Positions 1-7,102 are shown, counted from the stretch's first letter. The stretch is DNA of 11,321 nt from Oscillospiraceae bacterium (GCA_016303195.1 JAEDMD010000046.1:1-11321); one strand, 5' to 3'. Numbers and translations are program-made. The notes: a model not told the origin generated them from the sequence alone.

Positions 1-36
1 TTATTTGTTAATTCTTTCTTTTTTCTATTGACTTTT

Positions 37-136
37 CATAGCTGGTCTCCTTTTTGAGTTCATAGTGAAAAGTTCTTAGTGATCAGTTCGGATCATTTCC
101 ACATTAACCACCAGCTATGCAGTATCCACTAACAAC
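37..136 (-). repeat. Direct repeat copy A, downstream of the Imm22-like gene
   Basis: This is one of two imperfect ~95-bp direct repeats that bracket the small gene at 137-505. It shares with the other copy (about 510-601) a perfectly identical 28-nt core (94-121 here, 550-577 there), the CTCC-T(4-5)-GAGTT motif, the TTAGTGAT motif and an ACTAACAACT-type end beside a stop codon. Read on the minus strand it starts at the stop codon of the upstream gene and ends in an AAAAAGGAGA Shine-Dalgarno followed by an ATG. In this copy the ATG opens only a 4-codon frame (MKSQ, then TAG at about 26-28). The sequence CATAGCTGGT at 37-46 is the exact reverse complement of 110-119, so a transcript could pair over that start site. 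No further gene start is visible between here and the left edge of the window. Confidence 0.75.
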
Positions 137-505
137 TTATAACTTCTTATACACGGCTGTTCCTAAAAAAACAACATCCGAATTCTCAGCGTTATTACTG
201 TTGTGTTCGTAATCGTAGACAATTATCATGCCGTTGCAGTTTTCGGGTAGTTTCCTCCCTGCAAAGGCGGAAACGAAACTGCCGCTGTATGAACAGTCCG
301 CCAGAAATTCCGACGCATCGGTGAAAATCCTGTCATAAACAGCCTTCTCGATAAAGTCCTCGTCTATTTCATCTTCATTTATGCCATTCTCCACGCAGAA
401 ACGGGACGGGCATTCGTTTTCATAGTCATACTCCGTATACTCCTCCAGTTCGTCCTCCGTGAATCCGCATACCGCCCAGACCAAAACAAAGCCTTCTTTT
501 TCCAT
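137..505 (-). CDS. Small acidic protein resembling the Imm22 (DUF4284) immunity family
   Basis: This encodes a 122-residue, strongly acidic, probably cytoplasmic protein with no signal peptide or membrane segment. The pattern recalls the Imm22/DUF4284 family of polymorphic-toxin immunity proteins: an N-terminal beta strand with a tryptophan (VLVWAVCGF, residues 7-15), an acidic EDELEEY stretch (17-23), a Ser-Arg-Phe and DEDF segment (34-51), a CSYSGSFV motif (71-78, like the family's SYSxSF), and a late MIIVYDYEH strand (93-101). This assignment is from memory of the family, not a search. If correct, it binds and neutralises a toxin made by competing or sister cells. No toxin gene is visible in the window, so it would be an orphan immunity gene. 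The start is supported by AAAAGGAGA six nt upstream. It lies 96 nt downstream of rnz with no terminator between, so it could be co-transcribed. It is flanked by direct repeats. Confidence 0.55.
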   Translation of the reverse strand: MEKEGFVLVWAVCGFTEDELEEYTEYDYENECPSRFCVENGINEDEIDEDFIEKAVYDRIFTDASEFLADCSYSGSFVSAFAGRKLPENCNGMIIVYDYEHNSNNAENSDVVFLGTAVYKKL

Positions 506-509
506 ATTA

Positions 510-601
510 TCTCCTTTTGAGTTATCATTCTTTAGTGATTAGTTTTGAGCATTTCCACATTAACCACCAGCTATGCACTAATCATTGACAACTAACAACT
601 A
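510..601 (-). repeat. Direct repeat copy B, upstream of the Imm22-like gene
   Basis: This is the partner of the repeat at 37-136, with the identical 28-nt core at 550-577. Read on the minus strand it runs from just after the rnz stop codon to the Shine-Dalgarno used by the gene starting at 505. The core sits between an 8-bp inverted repeat (TGATTAGT at 536-543 and ACTAATCA at 577-584), so it would be presented in a 33-nt loop. Copy A keeps a shorter version of the same pairing (TTAGTG at 77-82, CACTAA at 127-132). It may be a mobile or recombinational sequence or a duplicated 5' leader. It lacks a T-rich tail that would mark a terminator. Confidence 0.75.
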
Positions 602-1516
602 TTATAAGGATATCTTCATGCCGTCAACGGATACCGAAACTTCGGGGAATATGGCTTTCAGCTCGTCCTCGTATACAGCAGGCTCTTTCTCGGCAGGGCT
701 GTAATGTGTCAGCCACAAACGCTTTGCATTCGCCTTTTTCGCCAGTTCGCAGGCATCCTGCATCAGCATATGCCCCTTTTCTTCCATCGACTGCTTTTTG
801 TCAAGTGTTCCGTACATTCCCTCGCATACGAAAAGATCGGAATTTTCTGCAAATCCGACAATGCTTTCCAGCGGTCGGGTGTCGGTGGTGTATGTTATTT
901 TCAGCGGCGCTCTCTGTCCGCCTGTTACCTGAGACTGTGTGATGACCTGACCGTTTTCAAGTGTCACATCCTCGCCTGCATGGAGTTTCTTCCAGAACTG
1001 CACAGGCACATCAAGTGCTTTCGCTTTCTGTGGGTCGAAAACAGGCTTGCGGTAAAATTCAAAGCTGTAACCGATACACTTTGTACTGTGTTCCAGCGGC
1101 AGTGTATTTATTGTCAGAAGCGGATCTATCCTTTCTATCCTGAAGCTCTCTGCTTCGCTGAATGAAAGCGGATGCAATGCTACTTCATAGGGCAGATATC
1201 CGCACACCGACATCAGCGACTTCACCGCATTCATACAGCTTGTGGGCAGATATATATCCAGCGGCTCTGTTCGTGAGCAGTTGCCGATGGAAAGGAGAAG
1301 TCCGGGCAGTCCTGTTACATGATCGGCATGGTCATGAGTGATGAGCAATGCCTCAACACGGCTCATTTTAAGTCCGTGCATACCCATTGCCACCTGTGTT
1401 CCTTCACCGCAGTCTACAAGCAGAGCCTTGCCGTTCTGTTCTATATATAAACTTGTGAGAAAACGGTCTTTCAGCGGAAGCATTCCGCCTGTACCGAGCA
1501 GACATATTTCAGCCAT
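602..1516 (-). CDS. rnz: Ribonuclease Z (tRNA 3' endonuclease)
   Basis: This zinc-dependent metallo-beta-lactamase-fold endonuclease cuts the 3' trailer from tRNA precursors so that CCA can be added or exposed. The 304 residues match the usual short bacterial form. Visible motifs are GTGGMLP (8-14), VDCGEGTQ (34-41), the metal-binding HDHADH (61-66), His143 in LEHST, Asp212 in TDTRP (families usually show GDTRP) and His271 in LTHYSP. The segment between about 155 and 200 fits the exosite arm that grips the tRNA elbow. The start is decided by GGAGGG inside the last codons of rseP. Only four bases separate the rseP stop from this ATG, so the two are likely translationally coupled. One substrate, a serine tRNA without encoded CCA, is made from the divergent transcript in this same window. 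Confidence 0.93.
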   Translation of the reverse strand: MAEICLLGTGGMLPLKDRFLTSLYIEQNGKALLVDCGEGTQVAMGMHGLKMSRVEALLITHDHADHVTGLPGLLLSIGNCSRTEPLDIYLPTSCMNAVKSLMSVCGYLPYEVALHPLSFSEAESFRIERIDPLLTINTLPLEHSTKCIGYSFEFYRKPVFDPQKAKALDVPVQFWKKLHAGEDVTLENGQVITQSQVTGGQRAPLKITYTTDTRPLESIVGFAENSDLFVCEGMYGTLDKKQSMEEKGHMLMQDACELAKKANAKRLWLTHYSPAEKEPAVYEDELKAIFPEVSVSVDGMKISL

Positions 1517-1520
1517 ATTA

Positions 1521-2582
1521 TCACCCTCCTGTGATAAGTCTTATAATATCATTGTATGTTGCAAAGATCATAACACCGATAAGGAGAAGCATACCTGCCG
1601 CATGGACATAACCCTCATGTTCTGGCTTTACAGGCTTGCGGCGGACAAATTCGATAAGGCAGAAAAGCAGTCTGCCGCCGTCAAGGGCAGGTATCGGCAA
1701 AAGATTGAATATACCGACATTTATAGTGATGAGCGATGACATATAGAGCAGATTGAAGATGGCATCCAGAATGGATTCGCTCTCCTCTGCCGCATCGCTG
1801 ATAGCGTCCACTACACCAACAGGGCCTGAAACTTCCTCTTTCTTCACATCACCTGAGAAAAGCTGTTTCAGTGAAAGTCCTACCAGATGGCTCATGGAGC
1901 AGAAATAATCCTTCGAGCATCCCAGAACGGTCAGCGGATTCTTATTTTTGTAGACAAGTCCGAAATCTATCATTCCGCCGCCTTCCATGTTGTTATGGAA
2001 TTTGACATTGCTGAGTTCCATTTTTTTGCCGTCACGGACGATCGTTATTTCATGCTCGTCGAGTTTTGTTGTTGCAAGGATATAATTAAGGTCAAGGTCA
2101 CTGAAAATGCGTATGCCGTCCATTTCATAGAATCTGTCGCCGTGGCGCAGACCGCTTTCATAGCTTTCGGCATAGTATGTGATATCGCCGTTTTCCTCCT
2201 TGACACCTGCAAAGCCCTTTATTTCGGTGGTCGGGATATCCACCCACATACACACCATAGCAATGAGCATGATGAATCCAAGAATGAAATTCATCATCGG
2301 GCCTGCCACAAGAACTATCATTCTTTTCCACAGCTTTGCATTGCGGAAACCTCTTGGGTCGTCGAGAGTTTCGTCCTCGCCCTCCATAGCGCAGTAGCCG
2401 CCCATCGGGATGAGACGGAGCGAATACATAGTCTCGCCTTTTTTCTTCTGTAACAGCTTCGGGCCCATGCCTACGGCAAATTCGTTGACTTTTATGCCGC
2501 TGAGTTTAGCGCAGATAAAATGTCCGAATTCATGAACGGTAACTATAAGTCCGAATATCAATAAAGCAATGATAATGCCCAT
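1521..2582 (-). CDS. rseP: RseP-type site-2 zinc metalloprotease
   Basis: This is an integral-membrane intramembrane protease (peptidase family M50B) of 353 residues. It cleaves membrane-spanning anti-sigma factors or leftover signal peptides within the bilayer. The first membrane helix carries the zinc-binding HEFGH at residues 17-21. The GMGP and RLIPMGGY motifs (about 38-63) match the family's membrane re-entrant loop. A second hydrophobic segment follows at about 88-112. The middle (about 120-200) would hold a single PDZ domain, and the C-terminal helix contains NLLPIPALDGGR, whose Asp301 is the third zinc ligand. It sits 50 nt after dxr in the common Firmicutes order. Known members (RseP, RasP) activate ECF sigma factors by cutting their anti-sigma factors. 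The sigma/anti-sigma-like pair at 8892-11190 could be a client, but that is inference. Confidence 0.94.
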   Translation of the reverse strand: MGIIIALLIFGLIVTVHEFGHFICAKLSGIKVNEFAVGMGPKLLQKKKGETMYSLRLIPMGGYCAMEGEDETLDDPRGFRNAKLWKRMIVLVAGPMMNFILGFIMLIAMVCMWVDIPTTEIKGFAGVKEENGDITYYAESYESGLRHGDRFYEMDGIRIFSDLDLNYILATTKLDEHEITIVRDGKKMELSNVKFHNNMEGGGMIDFGLVYKNKNPLTVLGCSKDYFCSMSHLVGLSLKQLFSGDVKKEEVSGPVGVVDAISDAAEESESILDAIFNLLYMSSLITINVGIFNLLPIPALDGGRLLFCLIEFVRRKPVKPEHEGYVHAAGMLLLIGVMIFATYNDIIRLITGG

Positions 2583-2610
2583 TGTTGTATCTACCCTTTC
2601 TTTAAATGTA

Positions 2611-2622
2611 TAATGCGTAATT
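2611..2622. repeat. Short remnant of the TAATGCGTAATT intergenic repeat
   Basis: The 12-nt TAATGCGTAATT in the 50-nt dxr-rseP gap is identical to part of the tandem and inverted repeat family seen between cdsA and dxr (3803-3872). It is too short to be sure of common origin, but it lies in an adjacent gap of the same operon. Confidence 0.35.
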
Positions 2623-2632
2623 TTTCCTGTTT

Positions 2633-3781
2633 TTATTTGCTGATAACCGAGCGGACGTATTCCCTCGCCATAGTGTCAGCCTTTGTGACATCCTCATAAG
2701 AGTTTATGTCGAAGTATTCAAATTTATCCAGAACAGAAGAAACTATCTCGCCTATCTGAATGAATTTTATCTCGTCATGGAGGAATGCCCTTACAGCTTC
2801 CTCGTTGGCTGAGTTGACAAGACAGGGATATGCGCCGCCACGCTTTATGGCTTCGATAGCCGCTGACAGGCACTTGAATGTGTCATAGTCCGGCTTCTCG
2901 AAAGTCAGCTTTCCGTAATCCGTGAGGGAAAGTCTGCCTGTGGGACACTCCATCCTGTCGGGATAAAGGAGAGCGTACTGTATCGGTATCTTCATATCGG
3001 GTACGCCCATCTGTGCAATGACTGAGTAGTCGTTATATTCAACAGCCGAGTGTACAACGCTCTGTCGGTGTACAACTATCTCTATCTGGTCGGGACGCAG
3101 GTTGAAAAGCCACTTTGCTTCGATAAACTCCAGACCTTTGTTCATGAGAGTTGCGGAGTCGATGGTTATTTTATTGCCCATGTCCCAGTTAGGATGCTTC
3201 AAAGCCTGCTCCTTTGTGACATTTCTGAGCTGGTCGTAGGTATATCCGAAAAACGGGCCGCCCGAAGCGGTAAGTATCATCTTGCTGAGCTGTTCACGCT
3301 TGTTTCCCTGCAAACACTGGAATACTGCGGAATGTTCGCTGTCTATCGGATAAATAGTAACGCCCTTTTTCTTTGCAAGCTCCGTAACTATCTTTCCGCC
3401 TGCTACGAGAGTTTCCTTGTTTGCGAGAGCCACGTTCTTTCCTGCCTCCATAGCTGTGAGTGTTGGCAGAAGTCCCACCATTCCCACAACTGAGTTAAGA
3501 ACGATGTCGCTTTCCTCCATGACAGCTATCTCGCAGAGTCCATCCATACCGCTGAGTACCTTTATACCAGTATCGGCAAGGCGCTCTTTCAGCTCGGAAT
3601 ATTTGTCATCCCTGTAAATGCAGACCTTTGAAGGCATGAACTTTCTTGCCTGCTGTTCCAGCATATCGATACTGCTGTGTGCGGCAAGTGCAGTCACCTT
3701 TATACCATGTTTTTCGCAGACCTCAAGGGACTGCGTACCTATTGAACCTGTTGAACCGAGTATAGAAACGGTCTTTATCAT
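2633..3781 (-). CDS. dxr: 1-deoxy-D-xylulose 5-phosphate reductoisomerase
   Basis: This enzyme converts 1-deoxy-D-xylulose 5-phosphate to 2-C-methyl-D-erythritol 4-phosphate with NADPH, the committed step of the MEP pathway to isopentenyl diphosphate. The 382 residues are near the usual length. The N-terminal Rossmann domain shows GSTGSIG (9-15) and the LANKETLVAGG stretch (119-129). The metal site is Asp147 and Glu149 in PIDSEHSA, with Glu218 in NKGLE and Glu221 just after it. ASGGPFF (172-178) and HPNWDMG (196-202) are substrate-loop motifs. The start has AAGGAA upstream with a somewhat long spacing of about 11 nt. Its product pathway feeds the undecaprenyl synthase encoded upstream by uppS. 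A terminator-like hairpin lies between cdsA and this gene, so its expression may be set separately. Confidence 0.96.
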   Translation of the reverse strand: MIKTVSILGSTGSIGTQSLEVCEKHGIKVTALAAHSSIDMLEQQARKFMPSKVCIYRDDKYSELKERLADTGIKVLSGMDGLCEIAVMEESDIVLNSVVGMVGLLPTLTAMEAGKNVALANKETLVAGGKIVTELAKKKGVTIYPIDSEHSAVFQCLQGNKREQLSKMILTASGGPFFGYTYDQLRNVTKEQALKHPNWDMGNKITIDSATLMNKGLEFIEAKWLFNLRPDQIEIVVHRQSVVHSAVEYNDYSVIAQMGVPDMKIPIQYALLYPDRMECPTGRLSLTDYGKLTFEKPDYDTFKCLSAAIEAIKRGGAYPCLVNSANEEAVRAFLHDEIKFIQIGEIVSSVLDKFEYFDINSYEDVTKADTMAREYVRSVISK

Positions 3782-3802
3782 TGTTAAAACACTTCCTTAA
3801 TT

Positions 3803-3872
3803 CAATTCGTAATTCGTAATGCGTAATGCGTAATTAGCGAACATAATAATTATGAATTACGCATTACGAATT
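3803..3872. repeat. Hairpin built from 7-nt tandem units (AATTCGT/AATGCGT)
   Basis: The left half is two AATTCGT units followed by two AATGCGT units (3804-3831). The stretch 3811-3827 is the exact reverse complement of 3856-3872, giving a 17-bp stem with a loop of about 28 nt. Similar ATTACGCATTACGAATT sequences are, to my recollection, frequent in clostridial intergenic regions. In the RNA of the minus-strand operon it would form a stable AU-rich hairpin about 30 nt before the dxr start. Tandem units that also form an inverted repeat suggest slippage or repeat-element decay rather than a gene-specific site. Confidence 0.75.
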
Positions 3873-3918
3873 AAAACAAAAGGGGACTATCCGTCAAATA
3901 GTCCGTTCAGTCCCCTTT
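3870..3918 (-). terminator. Rho-independent terminator or attenuator after cdsA
   Basis: Read on the minus strand, AAAGGGGACT (3909-3918) pairs with AGTCCCCTTT (3879-3888) over ten bases, with a 20-nt loop and a TTTTGTTTT tail (3873-3881). This is a good intrinsic terminator positioned 5 nt after the cdsA stop codon. Part of the right arm can instead pair with the loop: GGACTAT (3898-3904) with ATAGTCC (3884-3890), 7 bp with a 7-nt loop. The two folds exclude each other, so this could be a conditional terminator. It separates cdsA from dxr inside an otherwise same-strand cluster. Confidence 0.75.
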
Positions 3919-3922
3919 CCTT

Positions 3923-4810
3923 TTAAAATAAATTCATGATATTCAAAAATACATAGAATGTAGGCAGTACGAAAAGTACGCTGTCGAAGCGGTCCATAAG
4001 TCCGCCGTGACCGGGCATTATCTTTCCGTAGTCCTTAAAGCCTATCTGACGCTTTACCATTGAAGCGGACAGGTCGCCCACTGTTCCGATAACAGCGCAG
4101 ACTGCTCCCGTAACAAAGGCGATTATCGCTGTTTTAAGCTCAAATCCGCCTTCGTAGATCGAAAATGCAACAGCATAAACGATAGCCGTTGTCAGTATGC
4201 CGCCCACAAGTCCCTCAATGGTTTTCTTAGGGCTTATCTCAGGACACAGCTTATGCTTGCCGAGAGCAACTCCTGAGAAGTATGCTCCCGTGTCGGCTAT
4301 CCATGCGCCGCAAAGTCCCATGACAAGGTAGAAAAGTCCGCTCATTCTTTCGATGCGAACCATAGTTGTCATGGCATTTGGTACAAGTACCATTACCGCC
4401 AGCACGAAAAATACCTGTTCATAGCGTATCTCCTTGTGCTTTTTCAGCCATGTTATAAAAATGACAAATGCACATAAAAGAGTAACAGCAAAAGCAATAA
4501 GCGTTACTTCCCCACGTATATCCACTGAATCGGGCATAGTTACAATGTTACCCGTTGCTTCATCATAATTATGGGTATAAACTATCGGGTAATAATATCC
4601 GTTATAGATAAACGGCATAGCAATACCGCAGATTTCCGACGCTAAAAGCACGGGAATGCACTTTTCCATCTTCACCGCACGTAAAAGCTCGAACAGCATT
4701 ATTGCTATTATAGCCGCTACCGCAATGGGAAGCACGATAGTTTCATGGAAGTATAAAACCGCTGAAAGGAGCAGTACTCCGACTGCTCCCGATATGATAC
4801 GTGTACGCAT
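3923..4810 (-). CDS. cdsA: Phosphatidate cytidylyltransferase (CDP-diglyceride synthase)
   Basis: This membrane enzyme makes CDP-diacylglycerol from phosphatidic acid and CTP, the branch point for phosphatidylglycerol and other phospholipids. The 295 residues contain about eight hydrophobic segments from the N-terminus onward. The C-terminal family signature is complete: Ser250, Lys253-Arg254, Lys259-Asp260, then PGHGGLMDR (266-274) and Asp276. A KKTIEGLVGG motif stands at about 194-203. The start overlaps the uppS stop by one base (TGATG), with GGAGGTG eight bases upstream, so translation is probably coupled to uppS. A terminator-like hairpin follows directly. Confidence 0.95.
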   Translation of the reverse strand: MRTRIISGAVGVLLLSAVLYFHETIVLPIAVAAIIAIMLFELLRAVKMEKCIPVLLASEICGIAMPFIYNGYYYPIVYTHNYDEATGNIVTMPDSVDIRGEVTLIAFAVTLLCAFVIFITWLKKHKEIRYEQVFFVLAVMVLVPNAMTTMVRIERMSGLFYLVMGLCGAWIADTGAYFSGVALGKHKLCPEISPKKTIEGLVGGILTTAIVYAVAFSIYEGGFELKTAIIAFVTGAVCAVIGTVGDLSASMVKRQIGFKDYGKIMPGHGGLMDRFDSVLFVLPTFYVFLNIMNLF

Positions 4811-5550
4811 CAGACACCTCCGAAACGGCGGTTTCTTCTTGCGTATTCAGCAAGTGCCTTATCCAGCTCATCGGGAGTGAAATCAGGCCATAATACATCC
4901 GTATAGTAGAATTCCGCATAGGCGCACTGCCAGATAAGATAGTTGGATATCCTCTGCTCGCCGCTGGGACGGATAAGCAGGTCAACATCAGGATAGCCTG
5001 CTGTGTAGAGGTTATCGGAGATGGACTGCTCGGTGATATCCTCAGGCTTTATCTCGCCCTTTGCAGCCTTCTCAGCAAGTATCCTTGCGGCATGGGTTAT
5101 CTCGTCACGTCCGCCGTAGTTGACAGCCATCATGAGAGTCATCTCGTCATAATGAGCGGTGTCTTCCTCCAGCTTTATCATCTTCTCCTGCAAATCCTCA
5201 TCGAATGCGGACTTGTCACCGAGGAATATCATACGGGTATTCTCGCTGAGGAAGTTGCGGACATCCACGATATAATCACGGAAAAGCTCCATGATGGTGT
5301 TGACCTCCTCCGCAGGTCTCTGCCAGTTTTCGGTAGAGAATGCGTAGAAGGAAATATTTTTCAGTCCGATATCCTTGCAGTAGCGGACTATCTTCTTGAA
5401 CTGCTTAGCACCCTCCCTGTGGCCGAATGAACGTGGAAGTCCACGCTTCTTCGCCCATCTGCCGTTGCCGTCCATGATGAATCCCACATGGTCGGGCAGT
5501 TTGTCGGGGAGTACTATTTCTTCTTTGTCTTTTTTTCCGAATAATGCCAT
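4810..5550 (-). CDS. uppS: Undecaprenyl diphosphate synthase (cis-prenyltransferase)
   Basis: This cytosolic cis-prenyltransferase adds eight isopentenyl diphosphates to farnesyl diphosphate to make the C55 lipid carrier precursor for peptidoglycan and other wall polymers. The 246 residues match the family. Catalytic and substrate motifs are FIMDGNGRW (24-32, Asp27 binding the Mg-diphosphate), GHREGA (43-48), FSTENW (71-76), and RPSGEQRISN starting at Arg194, followed by the AEFYYTDVLWPDF block. It begins 10 nt after frr and ends in a one-base overlap with cdsA. Its Shine-Dalgarno (GGTG) is weak, consistent with coupling to frr. Isopentenyl diphosphate comes from the pathway begun by dxr in the same cluster. 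Confidence 0.95.
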   Translation of the reverse strand: MALFGKKDKEEIVLPDKLPDHVGFIMDGNGRWAKKRGLPRSFGHREGAKQFKKIVRYCKDIGLKNISFYAFSTENWQRPAEEVNTIMELFRDYIVDVRNFLSENTRMIFLGDKSAFDEDLQEKMIKLEEDTAHYDEMTLMMAVNYGGRDEITHAARILAEKAAKGEIKPEDITEQSISDNLYTAGYPDVDLLIRPSGEQRISNYLIWQCAYAEFYYTDVLWPDFTPDELDKALAEYARRNRRFGGV

Positions 5551-5560
5551 ATTTCACCAA

Positions 5561-6115
5561 TCAGACAGTCATGATCTCTTTTTCCTTGTCAGCAACAGCC
5601 TTGTCGATATCATCAATGAAGCCGTCAGTGATCTTCTGTACCTTCTTCTCGCCGTCAGCAAGCTCATCCTCAGTGATCTCGGAATTCTTCTTCATCTTCT
5701 TCAGCTTTTCCATAGTGTCACGTCTTGCGTTGCGGACAGTTACCTTAGCCTTTTCGCCAAGACCCTTGATATCCTTAGCCAGCTCCTTACGTCTGTCCTC
5801 TGTGAGCTGTGGGAATGTAAGGCGGATAACATTGCCGTCATTTACAGGGTTAATGCCGATCTCTGAAGCCTGAATCGCCTTTTCGATAGCCTTGAGCTGT
5901 GGCTTCTCCCACGGAGAGATAACGAGAGTGCGTCCCTCTGATACAGATACAGCGGCAAGCTGATTGATAGGTGTAGGAGCGCCGTAATAGTCAACGGACA
6001 CCTTGTCGAGAACAGCAGGATTTGCTCTGCCTGCACGGATAGCAGCGAACTCGTTGTTCAGTGCGTTAAGGCATTTTGCCATTTTTTCCTTAGTCTGATT
6101 TATTGTTTCTTTCAT
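5561..6115 (-). CDS. frr: Ribosome recycling factor
   Basis: This factor splits the post-termination ribosome together with EF-G. From the start chosen here it is 184 residues, the normal length. The three-helix-bundle and beta-domain sequence is recognisable: RAGRANPAVLD near 27-37, VDYYGAPTPINQLA near 41-54, WEKPQLKAIEKAI, GINPVNDGNVIRL, PQLTEDRRKELAK and a Lys/Glu-rich final helix. An upstream in-frame ATG at 6124 would add Met-Phe-Ile. I prefer the ATG at 6115 because AAAGGA (6125-6130) is then 9 nt away, whereas it abuts the first ATG. The leader just upstream is the end of the 177-bp palindromic element, only 8 nt from the Shine-Dalgarno. Confidence 0.96.
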   Translation of the reverse strand: MKETINQTKEKMAKCLNALNNEFAAIRAGRANPAVLDKVSVDYYGAPTPINQLAAVSVSEGRTLVISPWEKPQLKAIEKAIQASEIGINPVNDGNVIRLTFPQLTEDRRKELAKDIKGLGEKAKVTVRNARRDTMEKLKKMKKNSEITEDELADGEKKVQKITDGFIDDIDKAVADKEKEIMTV

Positions 6116-6138
6116 GATAAACATTCCTTTCGTTATTT

Positions 6139-6315
6139 AAGGCAACACCGCACAAAGCACACCTGACGGCTTTGCACTGAATCTGCTTGCATATTTTCCG
6201 TCATCTTGCACAGAAATCCCTTGACATACGTAAGTATGCCTGCGAAATTTCTATACAATCTGACGAAAAATCTGTCGGCGCATCTTCAGCACAATCTTTG
6301 TGCGGTGCTGCCTTA
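6139..6315. mobile_element. MITE-like palindromic element with terminal inverted repeats
   Basis: The ends AAGGCAACACCGCACAAAG (6139-6157) and its near-perfect reverse complement (6296-6314) match at 18 of 19 positions. Inner arms also pair: 6194-6217 with 6247-6269, with a few mismatches. The apex is CATAC-gtaa-GTATG (6225-6238). The whole 177 bp is therefore one long imperfect hairpin with no coding capacity, the mark of a miniature inverted-repeat element mobilised by a transposase elsewhere. The flanks are TTAA-like at both ends, so the exact target duplication cannot be fixed. It sits in the 246-nt pyrH-frr gap, an operon junction that is usually tight. It would form a large structure in the frr leader. 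Confidence 0.85.
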
Positions 6316-6361
6316 ATAGTATAGAATTGAGAATATCAACATTCCCGATTCCGTATCAATA

Positions 6362-7072
6362 TTATTCTTCGCTTACGAGAGTGCCGACATTCTTGCCCAT
6401 AACAGCATCATAGATATTATCGGGACGAGAGAGGTCGAATACCAGCATCTTCATGCCGTTGTCACGGCACATTGTGGCGGCTGTGCTGTCCATAACAGCC
6501 AGTTCTTCGCTGAGTACCTGTGAGAATGTAAGTGTATCGTACTTCTTTGCATCGTCGAACTTGTGGGGGTCTTTGTCATAAACACCGTCAACCAGTGTTG
6601 CCTTGAGGAATACATCAGCCTCGATCTCAACTGCTCTGAGTGCGGCGGCTGTATCTGTCGAGAAGAACGGATTACCTGTACCGCATCCAAAAATAACAAC
6701 TCTGCCCTTTCTCATATGCTTTACAGCTTTGTTGCGGATATAAGGCTCAGCTACCTGCTGCATGATAATAGCAGTCTGCACCCTTACATCACATCCGAGA
6801 GCTTCGAGAGAATCAGCAATAGCAAGCGCATTCATTGCAGTTGCCAGCATACCGATATGGTCTGCTCTTGTGCGGTCCATTGCTCCGCTTGAACGGCCTC
6901 TCCAGAAGTTCCCTCCGCCGACAACGATACCCACCTGGATACCCTCGTCAACGCACTTCTTTATGCTCTTGCATATCTCGTTGATAACGTCGAAATTAAG
7001 ACCTGTCTTATTATCGCCTGCCAGCGCCTCTCCGCTGACCTTCAATAAAATTCTTTTGAACTTTGGTTCCAT
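6362..7072 (-). CDS. pyrH: UMP kinase (uridylate kinase)
   Basis: This enzyme phosphorylates UMP to UDP with ATP; the bacterial form is a hexameric amino-acid-kinase-fold protein regulated by GTP and UTP. From the start used here it has 236 residues, typical of the family. Motifs are LLKVSGEAL (9-17), [12 protein letters not shown] (48-59), [16 protein letters not shown] (69-84), [13 protein letters not shown] (131-143), followed by [18 protein letters not shown] and a [11 protein letters not shown] block. An upstream in-frame GTG at 7084 would give four more residues. The ATG at 7072 is preferred because GAGG lies six nt upstream and starts a normal [11 protein letters not shown] terminus. 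It is the first gene of the minus-strand operon. In many Firmicutes rpsB and tsf precede it; here they do not. Confidence 0.96.
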   Translation of the reverse strand: MEPKFKRILLKVSGEALAGDNKTGLNFDVINEICKSIKKCVDEGIQVGIVVGGGNFWRGRSSGAMDRTRADHIGMLATAMNALAIADSLEALGCDVRVQTAIIMQQVAEPYIRNKAVKHMRKGRVVIFGCGTGNPFFSTDTAAALRAVEIEADVFLKATLVDGVYDKDPHKFDDAKKYDTLTFSQVLSEELAVMDSTAATMCRDNGMKMLVFDLSRPDNIYDAVMGKNVGTLVSEE

Positions 7073-7102
7073 ATAGCACCTCACTAAAAAATATCTATGT
7101 TT

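Noticed and set aside
704..1165. Plus-strand open frame of 153 codons
   Set aside because: It lies entirely opposite rnz, whose catalytic motifs are clear, and its translation resembles no family and has no ribosome binding site.
1887..2453. Plus-strand open frame of 188 codons
   Set aside because: Antisense to rseP; its His/Cys-rich composition is what the reverse of a hydrophobic coding sequence gives.
3050..3493. Plus-strand open frame of 147 codons
   Set aside because: Antisense to dxr, with no independent evidence of coding.
6220..6259. TTGACA followed by TATACAAT inside the MITE-like element, as a promoter
   Set aside because: The two boxes are about 25 nt apart, far from the 16-18 nt needed, and both are part of the hairpin arms.
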